In this document: positions 10,301 through 18,808 of the stretch, one piece after another
Layout: the number at the start of each line of letters is the position of its first letter
Position numbering within the stretch: the first letter of the stretch is position 1
Assembly: GCF_001411475.1 (NCBI RefSeq)
Contig: NZ_LLWH01000176.1
Coordinates: forward strand, 47,648 to 111,647
From: Pseudomonas endophytica
Lineage (GTDB): Bacteria > Pseudomonadota > Gammaproteobacteria > Pseudomonadales > Pseudomonadaceae
Direction of reading: 5' to 3'
DNA length: 64,000 bases
Notes under the pieces: model-generated
The model's input: the letters and a program-made list of their open reading frames with translations, nothing else
Database searches by the model: none
What the model was told of the DNA's origin: nothing
Translations under genes and position numbers: made by a program

Positions 10301-10345
10301 CCAGTACGCCCGCTCCCACAGTGATGAGTACTCCAGGCCAGAATG

Positions 10346-11287
10346 ATGCCCGAATTGACTAAACTTGAGCCCATTACAGCCTCTGTAGATCCTTCTCAAT
10401 CTCAGGGTTTGTACCCGATCAGAGAAGTCGCTCGACTGACGGGTATCAATCCGGTGACGCTGCGCGCATGGGAGCGACGCTATGGCCTGATCCAGCCAAC
10501 ACGCACCGAAAGTGGGCATCGCCTGTACACAGTGCGCGATATTGAGGCGGTGCGTCAGGTCATGGGCTGGCTTGAACGTGGTGTGGCGGTCAGTAAAGTC
10601 GCCGAGTTGCTAGCGCGTTCGACCTCGTCTGGCTGTGTGTCGCAACCGTTAATGGCCGATGAACACGGGCAATGGCAAGTGCGCATCAGAGATGCACTCA
10701 GCGATTTTAATGAGCCTGAGCTGGACCGTCTGTATGGGCAGATATTTTCCCTTTATCCGGTTGAAAGCGTGTTTCAAAGCATCTTGATGCCAATTTGGCA
10801 TCAGTTGTTGAGGAGCCAGGATGAATTTGGCCGCACCAGCGAATGGCTGCTGTTCGATAATTTCTTGCGCGCACGCGTGCAGCACCGTCTGCACATGCAA
10901 CCTGTGGATGCGAGCCATCGCGTATTGCTGGTGGCGCTGCCCGACATGTGCCGTGAACTGCAACTGCTGGTCGCCGGTTTACTGTTGAGCCACAGTGATC
11001 GGGTTGTCAGGGTGCTGGCAGTCGGTCAACCGCTGGATGAGCTACCCCTGATTTGTGAGAAAGTTATGCCTCAGGCGGTGGTACTTTTTGCCCATCAAGT
11101 GTTGGGGGCGGCCCACCAACGTCGATTAGTGCGGCTGGCGCAATCCTTAGAATGTTCGCTAGCGCTGGCTGGTGAAGCGTCTAATGGGGCGCAAGAAGCG
11201 CTGAGCGGCGCTTCGATTGTCTGTTTGGGCAGTGAGGCGCGCTTGATGAACCAGCGTCTGGAGAGTGAACTCACAGCCTCGATTTGA
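10346..11287 (+). CDS. MerR-type regulator with cobalamin-fold C-terminal domain, class II LitR-like
   Basis: Transcription regulator of about 313 residues. The MerR helix-turn-helix is IREVARLTGINPVTLRAWER followed by YGLIQPTRTESGHRLY. The C-terminal half has the layout of the B12-binding CarH/LitR light sensors (a four-helix part, then a Rossmann-like part at VLLVALPDMCRELQ), but the D-x-H-x-x-G cobalamin ligand motif is not present; MCRELQLLVAGLLL occupies its place. That matches the class II LitR proteins of P. putida, which lack cobalamin and work with a short LOV protein. Such a LOV gene lies just downstream on the opposite strand. The start could be ATG 10343 or 10346; AGG spacing favours 10346. 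Confidence 0.85.
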   Translation: MPELTKLEPITASVDPSQSQGLYPIREVARLTGINPVTLRAWERRYGLIQPTRTESGHRLYTVRDIEAVRQVMGWLERGVAVSKVAELLARSTSSGCVSQPLMADEHGQWQVRIRDALSDFNEPELDRLYGQIFSLYPVESVFQSILMPIWHQLLRSQDEFGRTSEWLLFDNFLRARVQHRLHMQPVDASHRVLLVALPDMCRELQLLVAGLLLSHSDRVVRVLAVGQPLDELPLICEKVMPQAVVLFAHQVLGAAHQRRLVRLAQSLECSLALAGEASNGAQEALSGASIVCLGSEARLMNQRLESELTASI

Positions 11288-11300
11288 AAAACCTACCGTA

Positions 11301-11348
11301 TAGGAGCGAGCTTGCTCGCGATCTTTTGATCTTTAACAGATCGCGAGC
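11301..11348. repeat. REP element
   Basis: Inverted arms TAGGAGCGAGCTTGCTCGCG and AGATCGCGAGC lie between the convergent LitR-like and LOV genes, 13 bases after the former's stop. Its hairpin may also act as a weak terminator or mRNA stabiliser. Confidence 0.8.
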
Positions 11349-11363
11349 AAAGTTTGAGCGGCT

Positions 11364-11837
11364 TTAAACGGGCGATTTATTAACGGTATTTGCGGCTTTA
11401 AGCGCTTGCAGCTCAGCTTTTACTGCGGCCAACTCGAGTTCAAGTTGGGCAGTTTTTTGCTGGGCTTTGACCTGTTGGGTGACGTCTTTTTGCACCCCAA
11501 TAAAATAGGTCAACTGATCCGAGTCATTGAATACGGGCGTGATCGATAGCTCGTTCCAGAAGGGGGTGCCGTCCTTGCGATAATTACGCAGTATCTGGCG
11601 TGTAGGCTCTTTGCGAATGATGGCTTCGCGAATCAATTGCAGGCCCGCTTGGTCGCGATCACCGGACTGTAAAAAGCGGCAATCTTGGTAAAGGATGTCG
11701 TCGCTGCTGTAGCCCGTCAGTGTCTCGAACGCTCGATTGACATAAATAAGGATGTTGTCTTCACCTTCCTGTTCGGCCACCACAATACCGTCCTGAGACG
11801 CGTCGACCATGCGCTGCAGTAAACGGGCATTGATCAT
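11364..11837 (-). CDS. Short LOV blue-light photoreceptor protein
   Basis: A 157-residue single-domain LOV protein. It opens MINARLLQRMVDASQDGIVV and carries the photoactive cysteine Cys53 in YQDCRFLQ, in place of the plant-type GxNCRFLQ. FWNELSITPV and TYFIGVQKDVTQQV complete the PAS core. A charged helix after residue ~120 (QQKTAQLELELAAVKAELQA) is the dimerising J-alpha coiled coil. Overall it closely follows PpSB1-LOV of P. putida, which binds flavin and forms a Cys adduct in blue light. GGAG nine bases upstream supports ATG 11837. It is convergent with the LitR-like regulator, so the two likely form one light-response module. Confidence 0.93.
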   Translation of the reverse strand: MINARLLQRMVDASQDGIVVAEQEGEDNILIYVNRAFETLTGYSSDDILYQDCRFLQSGDRDQAGLQLIREAIIRKEPTRQILRNYRKDGTPFWNELSITPVFNDSDQLTYFIGVQKDVTQQVKAQQKTAQLELELAAVKAELQALKAANTVNKSPV

Positions 11838-11971
11838 GGTGCGGCACTCCAAAGGTCAGTTAAGTTGGAGCCATTTTAGGTCATCGCGCCAAGCTGTCTA
11901 CGTGCTATCACCGAAAGCGCTACATCACCTGTTAGTATCCCTGCCTTTTAGTCAGTTACAGGATCAGATTG

Positions 11972-12427
11972 ATGAAAGTCGCCATCCTTTCCGGCTCGGT
12001 GTACGGCACCGCAGAAGAAGTCGCTCGCAATGCCAAACAATTATTGAACGCTGCCGGCTTTGAGGTTTTGTTCAATCCGCGCGCTAGGCTGGCCGATATT
12101 CAAGCCTTTGCGCCTGATGCTTTTTTGGCGGTCACGTCCACCACAGGCATGGGCGAGTTGCCAGATAATTTGACGCCGCTGTATAGCGAAATTCGCGATG
12201 TGTTACCTGCCGCTTGGCGCGGCCTGCCGGGCGCCGTTATCGCCTTGGGTGATTCGAGCTACGGCGATACCTACTGTGGTGGCGGTCAATTGCTGACTGA
12301 ACTGTTTGCCGAGCTGGGCCTGCAGGAAGTGCAGCCAATGCTGACGTTGGATGCCAGTGAAAGCGTTACGCCAGAGAGCGATTCTGAACCTTGGTTGGAA
12401 ACACTCATTAAAGCGCTGAGCCAGTAA
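11972..12427 (+). CDS. Flavodoxin, MioC-like
   Basis: FMN-binding electron carrier of 151 residues. The phosphate-binding loop is SGSVYGTAEEVA at the N-terminus, followed by VTSTTGMGELPDNL around the isoalloxazine ring and ALGDSSYGDTYCGGGQ. It resembles the short MioC/flavodoxin group found beside the pterin genes in P. aeruginosa. ATG 11972 has AGGA eight bases upstream; the TTG just before it is less likely. The redox partner cannot be told from sequence. Confidence 0.9.
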   Translation: MKVAILSGSVYGTAEEVARNAKQLLNAAGFEVLFNPRARLADIQAFAPDAFLAVTSTTGMGELPDNLTPLYSEIRDVLPAAWRGLPGAVIALGDSSYGDTYCGGGQLLTELFAELGLQEVQPMLTLDASESVTPESDSEPWLETLIKALSQ

Positions 12428-12471
12428 ACACGGTAGGAAAAGCCAGTCGACGGTGGATTGCTTGCGCACTG

Positions 12472-12512
12472 TTGAAGATCAACAGATCGCGAGCAAGCTC
12501 GCTTGTACCTAC
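12472..12512. repeat. Degenerate REP element
   Basis: AGATCGCGAGCAAGCTCGCTTGTACCTAC is one arm of the TAGGAGCGAGCTTGCTCGCG family of REPs, here mutated and with only a remnant of the partner arm (TTGAAGATCAAC). Confidence 0.6.
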
Positions 12513-12540
12513 TCATTGCGCTTTCGTCATACCCCAGACG

Positions 12541-12684
12541 AAAAAAGGCCGCTGTAAAACAGCGGCCAAGGAAGACGTTCATCAAGGAGCTACAAATCAA
12601 CGTCAGGGTAAGCAGTGGAGCAGCAGAGTCGTTGAACTTACTGTTCAGGCAGGCAAGGGTAAAGATTTGCTCGTCACGGAGTAA
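12541..12684 (-). ncRNA. Candidate small RNA with its own promoter and terminator
   Basis: On the minus strand a perfect hairpin GGCCGCTG/CAGCGGCC (12547-12567, loop TTTTA) runs into six T at 12546-12541, a textbook intrinsic terminator with no coding gene upstream of it on that strand. About 140 bases upstream are TTCACA (12714-12709) and TAAAAT (12695-12690) separated by 16 bases, a good sigma-70-like promoter. The predicted start is near 12684. A nine-base complementary pair (GAACTTACT at 12688-12680 and AGTAAGTTC at 12642-12634) could form a 5' stem if transcription begins slightly earlier. No open frame with a ribosome site is inside. I do not recognise the RNA family. Confidence 0.55.
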
Positions 12685-12689
12685 GTTCG

Positions 12690-12714
12690 ATTTTAGACAT
12701 TGTCTTTTACATGT
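12690..12714 (-). promoter_or_regulatory. Predicted promoter of the candidate small RNA
   Basis: Minus-strand -35 TTCACA (12714-12709), 16-base spacer, -10 TAAAAT (12695-12690) preceded by TGTC, which could also suit RpoS. It points toward the isolated terminator at 12541. Position and identity are inferred from sequence only. Confidence 0.45.
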
Positions 12715-12921
12715 GAAGCAACAGTCCACCCGCTTTCTTGAGTGCTCTTGTCCGAGAGCGTCAGCTTGCAAGCTCAACGAATTGTTAGTGTTTAAACAAT
12801 AACAATGTAGTGCACTTAGCGCTCACTCCCGGTGTTCAATAGTTCTGTATAGGCATTCAGCAGGCAGACTTAATTACCGCATGAAGCGGGATGTGCCTTG
12901 CTACTTAAAAGGAGCGACACC

Positions 12922-13296
12922 ATGAGTGATTTAAATGATGCACCTTCAGACCCGCGCGCAAATTACATAATGGCTGACATTGAGTTAAAAGAACGAGTGC
13001 GGATTTTTTTAAATGATCAGCTCAAATCCTATGGTCTGGAATGCGACAACCTGTACATCAATACCGTCCACGATGTCATTGAGCCAAAGTTAACACTTAG
13101 CCAGCCGTTGCATGACGCGGCCATTGAAAGTCTTAAGCGTAAGGTTGCACCCACCTATAGCATGTCGCTTTCGGGTGTGTTTTCTAAGGGCTGGACTTAT
13201 GAAGACGCCCACCGAATTCGTAAACCCTCAGTGATTCATGTTGAGAAAATAATCCAGAACTTGTTGGATCATGCTCAATACAAATGGTTTTTGTAA
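12922..13296 (+). CDS. Orphan small protein, paralogue of the 4438-4767 product
   Basis: Unrecognised 124-residue protein. AAAAGGAGCGACACC immediately before ATG 12922 is a strong ribosome site that decides the start. Compared with the protein at 4438 it has ~15 extra N-terminal residues, then ELKERVRIFLNDQLKSYGLE, CDNLYINTVHD and GVFSKGWTYEDAHRI in the same order. It is soluble, with no signal peptide. It is isolated between the candidate small RNA and hmgR and has no obvious partner. Two dispersed intact copies argue that the family is functional. Confidence 0.8.
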   Translation: MSDLNDAPSDPRANYIMADIELKERVRIFLNDQLKSYGLECDNLYINTVHDVIEPKLTLSQPLHDAAIESLKRKVAPTYSMSLSGVFSKGWTYEDAHRIRKPSVIHVEKIIQNLLDHAQYKWFL

Positions 13297-13308
13297 CCCT
13301 GTGATGCA

Positions 13309-14103
13309 TTAATGGGGTAGATACCCCATCCGCCAACTAATGGCGTGGGCGGTGGCCAATAATCGTTTGGCCGCCGGCCCGTTTTCATCGGCGTGAAACA
13401 GCGAAGTTGGGCCGACCACGGTCAATACTCCCGCCACCTTGCCGGTGGCCTCGAAGACGGGCGCTGATAGCGCATCCACACCTGGCATCAACAATCCATG
13501 CACAAAGTGCAAGCCTCGTGAGCGTATCTGGTCGCTCATTGCGGCATAAGCTTCAACGCTCAGTAAGGGATGCAGGACCTCAGCTTTTTGCTCCAGCGCG
13601 CGCAGTTCGGCAGTCTCGCGGTCTGGCAAAAAGGCGTTGAACACCAGCCCCGTAGATGAGCTCAGCAGCGGCAACACTGAGCCTAACTTGGTGACCACGG
13701 TGACTGCACGAACAGCGGCTTCAATGTGCACCACGGTCGCGCCCTGGTTACCCCAAACGGCCAGAAAACACGTTTCGTTCAATTCATCGCGCAGCTCAGC
13801 CATTGGCAGGGCGGCGACTTTAAGCACGTCCATGCTATTGAGTGCCGCCAGGCCCACGCGCAACGCTTCGCGGCCAAGGGCGTAATGGTTGGTGGCGGAA
13901 TTTTGTTCGGCAAACCCGCTGGCAATCAGCGCCTGCAAGTAACGATGAACCTTGCTCGCAGGCATTTGCACGTGTTCGGCCAAGCGCGACAACGAGGTCG
14001 ATGGCGACAGTTCGGCCAACGCCTTGAGGATGTCAGTGCCGACTTCTGCTGAGCGCACTTTCTGTTTACCGGTGCTCTCAGTGTTGCTAGGTGGCTTTGG
14101 CAT
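13309..14103 (-). CDS. hmgR: IclR-family repressor of homogentisate catabolism
   Basis: A 264-residue regulator. Its N-terminal winged helix reads LSRLAEHVQMPASKVHRYLQ, followed by the IclR effector domain with NETCFLAVWGNQGATVVHIE. The sequence is close to P. putida HmgR, which represses hmgABC and is released by homogentisate. It is divergent from hmgA across 162 bases containing a clear inverted repeat (14164-14182), the expected operator. ATG 14103 starts the family sequence; an upstream TTG at 14121 is possible but unlikely. Confidence 0.93.
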   Translation of the reverse strand: MPKPPSNTESTGKQKVRSAEVGTDILKALAELSPSTSLSRLAEHVQMPASKVHRYLQALIASGFAEQNSATNHYALGREALRVGLAALNSMDVLKVAALPMAELRDELNETCFLAVWGNQGATVVHIEAAVRAVTVVTKLGSVLPLLSSSTGLVFNAFLPDRETAELRALEQKAEVLHPLLSVEAYAAMSDQIRSRGLHFVHGLLMPGVDALSAPVFEATGKVAGVLTVVGPTSLFHADENGPAAKRLLATAHAISWRMGYLPH

Positions 14104-14163
14104 GGCGAGGCGGGTTCTCAAGATAAATGGGGGCCTTTATAGCTTGACGCTTCATACCAATCA

Positions 14164-14182
14164 AATTACGTTATGCGTAATT
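14164..14182. promoter_or_regulatory. Probable HmgR operator
   Basis: Perfect seven-base inverted repeat AATTACG-TTATG-CGTAATT in the hmgR-hmgA gap, followed by a further half-like GATTACG at 14184-14190. Position and symmetry fit an IclR-type operator controlling both divergent genes. HmgR binding is known in P. putida; this assignment is by analogy. Confidence 0.7.
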
Positions 14183-14265
14183 AGATTACGATAAAAATAA
14201 CGCAGTGACCCACACATGGCTTCAGCGTTGAGTGAGTCCACTGTTTTCTCCACTCTGGAGGCTCC

Positions 14266-15570
14266 ATGAACCTCGACTCGTCATTGTCTGATCTTGCGTA
14301 TCAAGCCGGGTTTGGCAACGAATTCAGCAGCGAAGCACTGCCCGGTGCACTGCCCATTGGGCAAAACTCCCCACAAAAAGTCCCCTACGGCCTGTATGCC
14401 GAATTATTGTCTGGCACTGCGTTCACCATGGCCCGCGGCGAATCGCGCCGCACCTGGATGTACCGGATCAAGCCGTCTGCTAATCATCCAGCGTTCACTA
14501 AACTTGAACGCCAGCTGGCCGGTGGCCCGCTTGGGGCGGTCACGCCTAACCGTCTGCGCTGGAACCCGCTTCCAATTCCCGCAGAACCTACGGATTTTGT
14601 CGACGGGCTGGTCGGGATGGTCGCCAACAATGCTTGCGACAAGCCCGCAGGAATCAGCATTTACAGCTATCGCGCTAATACCTCGATGCAGCGTGTATTT
14701 TTCAATGCCGATGGCGAATTGCTGCTGGTGCCGGAGCAAGGCCGCTTGCGCATTGCCACCGAATTGGGGCGATTGGACCTTGAACCCTTAGAAATTGCCG
14801 TGATCCCGCGTGGGCTCAAGTTTCGAGTTGAGCTACTCGACGCTCAGGCCCGGGGCTACGTCGCTGAAAACCACGGCGCGCCGCTGCGCCTGCCCGATCT
14901 CGGGCCGATTGGCAGCAACGGTTTGGCTAACCCGCGTGATTTCTTGGCCCCGACCGCGCACTACGAAGACACTCAGCAACCGATCACGCTGGTGCAGAAG
15001 TTTCTTGGCGAGTTGTGGGGGTGTGAACTAGACCACTCGCCTCTGAATGTGGTTGCGTGGCACGGCAACAATGTGCCGTATAAATATGACCTGCGCCGTT
15101 TCAACACCATTGGCACGGTCAGTTTTGATCATCCTGATCCGTCAATTTTCACTGTGCTGACCTCGCCGACCAGCGTGCCAGGCATGGCCAACCTCGACTT
15201 TGTGATTTTCCCACCACGCTGGATGGTGGCTGAAAACACCTTCCGCCCGCCGTGGTTCCATCGCAACCTGATGAACGAGTTTATGGGCTTGATCCAAGGC
15301 AGTTATGACGCCAAAGCTGAAGGTTTTTTACCCGGCGGTGCATCGCTGCACAGCTGTATGAGCGCCCACGGCCCGGACGCCGAAACCTGCACTAAAGCGA
15401 TTGCGGCCGATCTGCGACCGAGCAAAATCGACAACACCATGGCCTTTATGTTTGAAACCAGCCAAGTGTTGCGTCCGCGTCAGTTCGCTCTCGAATGCCC
15501 GCAACTGCAACCCCATTACGACGCCTGCTGGGCCTCGCTGCCCTCGACCTTTACCCCAAATCGGAGATAA
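14266..15570 (+). CDS. hmgA: Homogentisate 1,2-dioxygenase
   Basis: Cytoplasmic Fe(II) dioxygenase of 434 residues that opens the homogentisate ring to maleylacetoacetate in tyrosine and phenylalanine breakdown. The iron ligands are all present: His332 and Glu338 in FHRNLMNEF and His368 in SAHGPD. The N-terminus [19 protein letters not shown] is characteristic. A CTGGAGG ribosome site precedes ATG 14266. fahA follows after two bases, so the genes are co-transcribed under HmgR control. Confidence 0.97.
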   Translation: MNLDSSLSDLAYQAGFGNEFSSEALPGALPIGQNSPQKVPYGLYAELLSGTAFTMARGESRRTWMYRIKPSANHPAFTKLERQLAGGPLGAVTPNRLRWNPLPIPAEPTDFVDGLVGMVANNACDKPAGISIYSYRANTSMQRVFFNADGELLLVPEQGRLRIATELGRLDLEPLEIAVIPRGLKFRVELLDAQARGYVAENHGAPLRLPDLGPIGSNGLANPRDFLAPTAHYEDTQQPITLVQKFLGELWGCELDHSPLNVVAWHGNNVPYKYDLRRFNTIGTVSFDHPDPSIFTVLTSPTSVPGMANLDFVIFPPRWMVAENTFRPPWFHRNLMNEFMGLIQGSYDAKAEGFLPGGASLHSCMSAHGPDAETCTKAIAADLRPSKIDNTMAFMFETSQVLRPRQFALECPQLQPHYDACWASLPSTFTPNRR

Positions 15571-15572
15571 CC

Positions 15573-16877
15573 ATGACCCAGACCACCTTAACCCGTAGCT
15601 GGATCGCCTCCGCCAATGATCACAGCGATTTCCCGCTACAAAACCTGCCGCTGGGCGTATTCAGCATCAACGGTTGTGCCCCGCGCAGCGGTATTGCGAT
15701 TGGTGAGCACATCTTCGATCTGGAAGCTGCGCTGGCCGCTGGCTTATTTGAAGGCCCGGCCAAAAACGCGGTAGAAGCTTCGCTTGGCGGCGCGTTAAAC
15801 GCCTTTTTTGGATTGGGCAAAACCGCCCGTGTTGCCCTGCGTAAGCGTGTGCTCGAACTGCTAAGCGAAGGCAGTACCCTGTGCGGAAAAATCGAGGCGC
15901 AGGGGGCAAAACTGCTACCGCTGGCGGCTGATTGCCAACTGCACATGCCAGCGAAAATCGGTGATTACACCGACTTCTATGTCGGCATTGAACACGCCAA
16001 AAATGTCGGAAAACTGTTTCGCCCTGATAACCCGCTGCTGCCTAACTATAAGTACGTGCCTATTGGTTACCACGGCCGCGCCTCAACCATTCGCCCGTCG
16101 GGCGTTGAGGTGCGTCGTCCTAAAGGTCAAACCTTGCCTGCGGGGCAAACCGAACCTAGCTTCGGCCCTTGTGCCCGCCTGGACTATGAGCTGGAACTGG
16201 GGATCTGGATCGGTCAGGGCAACGACATGGGCGATGCCATTGCCGTGAGTGAAGCGGGCGAACACATCGCCGGATACTGCCTGCTCAACGACTGGTCGGC
16301 GCGTGATATCCAAGCGTGGGAATATCAGCCGTTGGGGCCGTTTCTATCCAAAAGCTTTATCACCAGCATCTCGCCGTGGGTGGTCACTGCCGAAGCCCTT
16401 GAACCGTTCCGTCGTGCCCAGCCTGCGCGCCCAGAAGGTGATCCGCAGCCATTGGCCTACTTGCTGGATGCTAAAGACCAAGCCCAAGGTGCGTTAGATA
16501 TCGAACTGGAAGTGTTGCTGTTGACCGAGGCGATGCGTGAGCAAAATCTGCCGGCCCAACGTCTGGGTTTGAGCAACACCTTGAACATGTACTGGACCGC
16601 GGCTCAATTGGTTACTCATCACAGCGTCAACGGTTGCCAATTGCAGCCTGGTGACTTGTTCGGTTCGGGGACTTTGTCGGGGCCTGATCGCTCGCAACTG
16701 GGCAGCCTGCTGGAAATCACCGAGGGCGGTAAACACCCGGTGGAATTGGCGTCGGGCGAAGTGCGTAAATTCCTCGAAGACGGCGACGAAATTATCTTCC
16801 GAGCCCGTTGCACGCGTGAAGGTTTTGCCTCCATTGGTTTCGGCGAGTGCCGGGGCAAGATCATCGCTGCGCACTGA
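15573..16877 (+). CDS. fahA: Fumarylacetoacetase
   Basis: Hydrolyses fumarylacetoacetate to fumarate and acetoacetate, the last step of tyrosine catabolism (also called hmgB). 434 residues, full length. It shows the N-terminal FAH domain and the catalytic C-terminal domain with GDYTDFYVGIEHAKNVG, PIGYHGRASTI and YELELGIWIG, where acidic metal ligands and the active His lie. The two-base gap after hmgA and GGAG before ATG 15573 show coupling. The next gene, maiA, which should supply its substrate, is broken. Confidence 0.97.
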   Translation: MTQTTLTRSWIASANDHSDFPLQNLPLGVFSINGCAPRSGIAIGEHIFDLEAALAAGLFEGPAKNAVEASLGGALNAFFGLGKTARVALRKRVLELLSEGSTLCGKIEAQGAKLLPLAADCQLHMPAKIGDYTDFYVGIEHAKNVGKLFRPDNPLLPNYKYVPIGYHGRASTIRPSGVEVRRPKGQTLPAGQTEPSFGPCARLDYELELGIWIGQGNDMGDAIAVSEAGEHIAGYCLLNDWSARDIQAWEYQPLGPFLSKSFITSISPWVVTAEALEPFRRAQPARPEGDPQPLAYLLDAKDQAQGALDIELEVLLLTEAMREQNLPAQRLGLSNTLNMYWTAAQLVTHHSVNGCQLQPGDLFGSGTLSGPDRSQLGSLLEITEGGKHPVELASGEVRKFLEDGDEIIFRARCTREGFASIGFGECRGKIIAAH

Positions 16878-16889
16878 CAGGAGCGAGCC

Positions 16890-17430
16890 ATGCAACTCTT
16901 TACCTATTACCGCTCGACGTCGTCCTACCGGCTACGAATCGCGCTGGCGCTCCAAGGGTTGGATTCAGGCAGACGATGGCAGCGGCCTCATTCAGTCACC
17001 GGCAATCATCGAATACCTTGAAGAGCGCTATCCGGCGCGGCCATTGCTGTCCAAAGACCTGCTTACACGTGCCCACGAACGGGCAGTTGCGGCCTTAGTG
17101 GCCTGTGATATTCACCCCTTGCACAACGTCAGCGTGCTCAACCAACTGCGCCAACTGGGGCAGAGCGAAGACCAAGTGACTCAATGGATCGGGCATTGGA
17201 TCGGTCAAGGTTTGGCTGCCATCGAGCAATTAATCGGTGATAACGGCTATTGTTTTGGGCCAGAGCCTGGCCTAGCAGATGTGTACTTGATACCGCAGTT
17301 ATATGCGGCAGAGCGATTCAACGTATCGCTGGCGGCCTACCCGCGTATTTCGCGGGTGGCGGCATTGGCGCTGCAGCACCCAGCCTTTATTCAGGCACAC
17401 CCGGCACGGCAGCCAGATACACCGACGTAA
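16890..17430 (+). pseudogene. maiA: maiA (maleylacetoacetate isomerase) with out-of-frame internal deletion
   Basis: The gene begins correctly (GGAG, ATG 16890) with the zeta-class GST N-terminus MQLFTYYRSTSSYRLRIALA and continues to LQGLD, residue 25. It then jumps directly to sequence matching residue ~58 of normal MaiA (ADDGSGLIQSPAIIEYLEER), but in another frame. The original frame ends at TGA 17019 after 43 codons; the second frame is intact to 17430. The total is 541 bases, against about 636 for a 211-residue MaiA, so roughly 92-98 bases of the form 3n+2 are missing, covering the middle of the GSH-binding thioredoxin fold. The rest of the second frame has no early start codon, so no active enzyme is expected. 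Confidence 0.88.
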
Positions 17431-17449
17431 CGGGCTACGAGTTTTGATT

Positions 17450-17650
17450 TCAACGATGAAAAGATCAAAAGATCGCAGCCTGCGGCAGCTCCTACCAAAA
17501 ACAGAAGCAGCGCCGGTTGTGGCCGCAACAACGCAGATGACACAAAAAAGATCACAACGATGAGCTGTAGGAGCAGCCGGTCGACGCTCAATTGCTCGCG
17601 ATCTTTTGCCTTTAACGATCAAAAGATCGCAGCCTGCGGCAGCTCCAAAA
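17450..17650. repeat. Composite REP cluster
   Basis: Two GATCGCAGCCTGCGGCAGCTCC arms (near 17469 and 17626), an interrupted TAGGAGC...GCTCGCGATC arm (17567-17605), and between them the ~70-base spacer also found at 10190-10256. With short flanks this fills most of the 17431-17782 gap; no gene is seen in it. Confidence 0.82.
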
Positions 17651-17782
17651 AAGGCGGCGACACAGTGGGTTCGCTTATAGCCGTAAACGCCGCAAACCCC
17701 AGACCTTATTCCTGCTCACTTCAACGACTTTTCTGGCACGGCCTATACTGGCGACTACCTGTCACAGATCGAGGGCTGGTCA

Positions 17783-18808
17783 ATGTTTGCTCTCATGCAA
17801 AGCGCTCATGTGGAGTCGCTTCACCTCAGCATTGACCCTGTCACCGGGCTTAAAGCCGTGATTGCCATTCACAGCAGTCGCTTGGGGCCAGCATTGGGAG
17901 GGTGCCGTTATCTGGCGTATCCCAACGACGAGAGTGCCGTCAATGACGCGATCAACTTAGCCCAAGACATGAGCTACAAAGCGGCGTTAGCCGGGCTAGC
18001 AGTGGGCGGAGCAAAGGCGGTGATCATGCGTGCGCCGCATGTTGAAAGTCGCTCGGCGTTGTTTGAAGCATTTGGGCGCTGCATAGAGCAGCTCGATGGC
18101 CGTTACATCACCGCTATCGACAGCGGTACTTCCACCGCCGACATGGACTGCATCGCCCAATACACCCGGCACGTTACCAGCACCACAGCGGCAGGCGATC
18201 CTTCGACCCATACGGCTATGGGCGTGTTTTCCGGAATTCGCAGTACCGCGTCGTCGCGCTTAGGCAGCGACAATCTCGAAGGGTTGCGGGTCGCTATTCA
18301 GGGGTTGGGCAAAGTAGGGTTTGCGTTGGCAGAGCAACTGCACGCAGCCGGAGCGGAGCTGCTGGTGTGCGACATCGACCCCGGCAAGGTGCGTCTGGCC
18401 ATGGAGCAATTGGGCGCTCATCCAATCGCGTGCGAAGCCTTGCTCAGCACGCCGTGTGACATTCTGGCGCCGTGCGGTTTAGGTGCCGTCTTAAACTGGC
18501 ACAGCGTCGCTCAACTGCGCTGCTCAGCCGTAGCAGGGTGCGCCAACAACCAACTGGCCAGCTTACAAGTGGCCGACCAGTTGGAGCGCCGGGGCATCTT
18601 ATACGCGCCTGATTACGTCATTAATTCAGGTGGGCTGATCTACATGGCCCTGACCCACCAAGGTGCACAGCCAGCAACCATCAATCAACACCTGCTGCAC
18701 ATCAGCCAACGCCTGACCAGCATCTACGCCCACGCCCAAGCGGAAAAACGCTCACCGGCGCGGGTTTCGGATGAGTTGGCGCACAAGCTGTTGTATGACG
18801 AGGATTAA
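17783..18808 (+). CDS. ldh: Leucine/branched-chain amino acid dehydrogenase
   Basis: NAD-dependent oxidative deaminase of the Glu/Leu/Phe/Val dehydrogenase family, 341 residues, converting leucine or other branched amino acids to 2-oxo acids. The substrate domain has GPALGGCRYL and MSYKAALAGLAVGGAKAVI with the catalytic lysine region; GGGK is altered to GGAK here. The NAD Rossmann motif is AIQGLGKVGFALAEQL, followed by CDIDPGKV, and APDYVINSGG sits near the end. GAGG before ATG 17783 supports the start. It is convergent with the MerR gene, overlapping it by four bases. Substrate preference cannot be fixed from sequence. Confidence 0.9.
   Translation: MFALMQSAHVESLHLSIDPVTGLKAVIAIHSSRLGPALGGCRYLAYPNDESAVNDAINLAQDMSYKAALAGLAVGGAKAVIMRAPHVESRSALFEAFGRCIEQLDGRYITAIDSGTSTADMDCIAQYTRHVTSTTAAGDPSTHTAMGVFSGIRSTASSRLGSDNLEGLRVAIQGLGKVGFALAEQLHAAGAELLVCDIDPGKVRLAMEQLGAHPIACEALLSTPCDILAPCGLGAVLNWHSVAQLRCSAVAGCANNQLASLQVADQLERRGILYAPDYVINSGGLIYMALTHQGAQPATINQHLLHISQRLTSIYAHAQAEKRSPARVSDELAHKLLYDED

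Noticed and set aside
12286..12777. 163-residue minus-strand frame across the flavodoxin end and intergenic region
   Set aside because: It has an arginine/serine/cysteine-rich nonsense composition, overlaps flavodoxin, and the promoter and terminator there point to a non-coding RNA.
17299..17622. Open frames in the repeat cluster sharing a peptide-like string with frames near 10200
   Set aside because: The shared residues come from the repeated ~70-base spacer; indels and lack of ribosome sites argue against coding.
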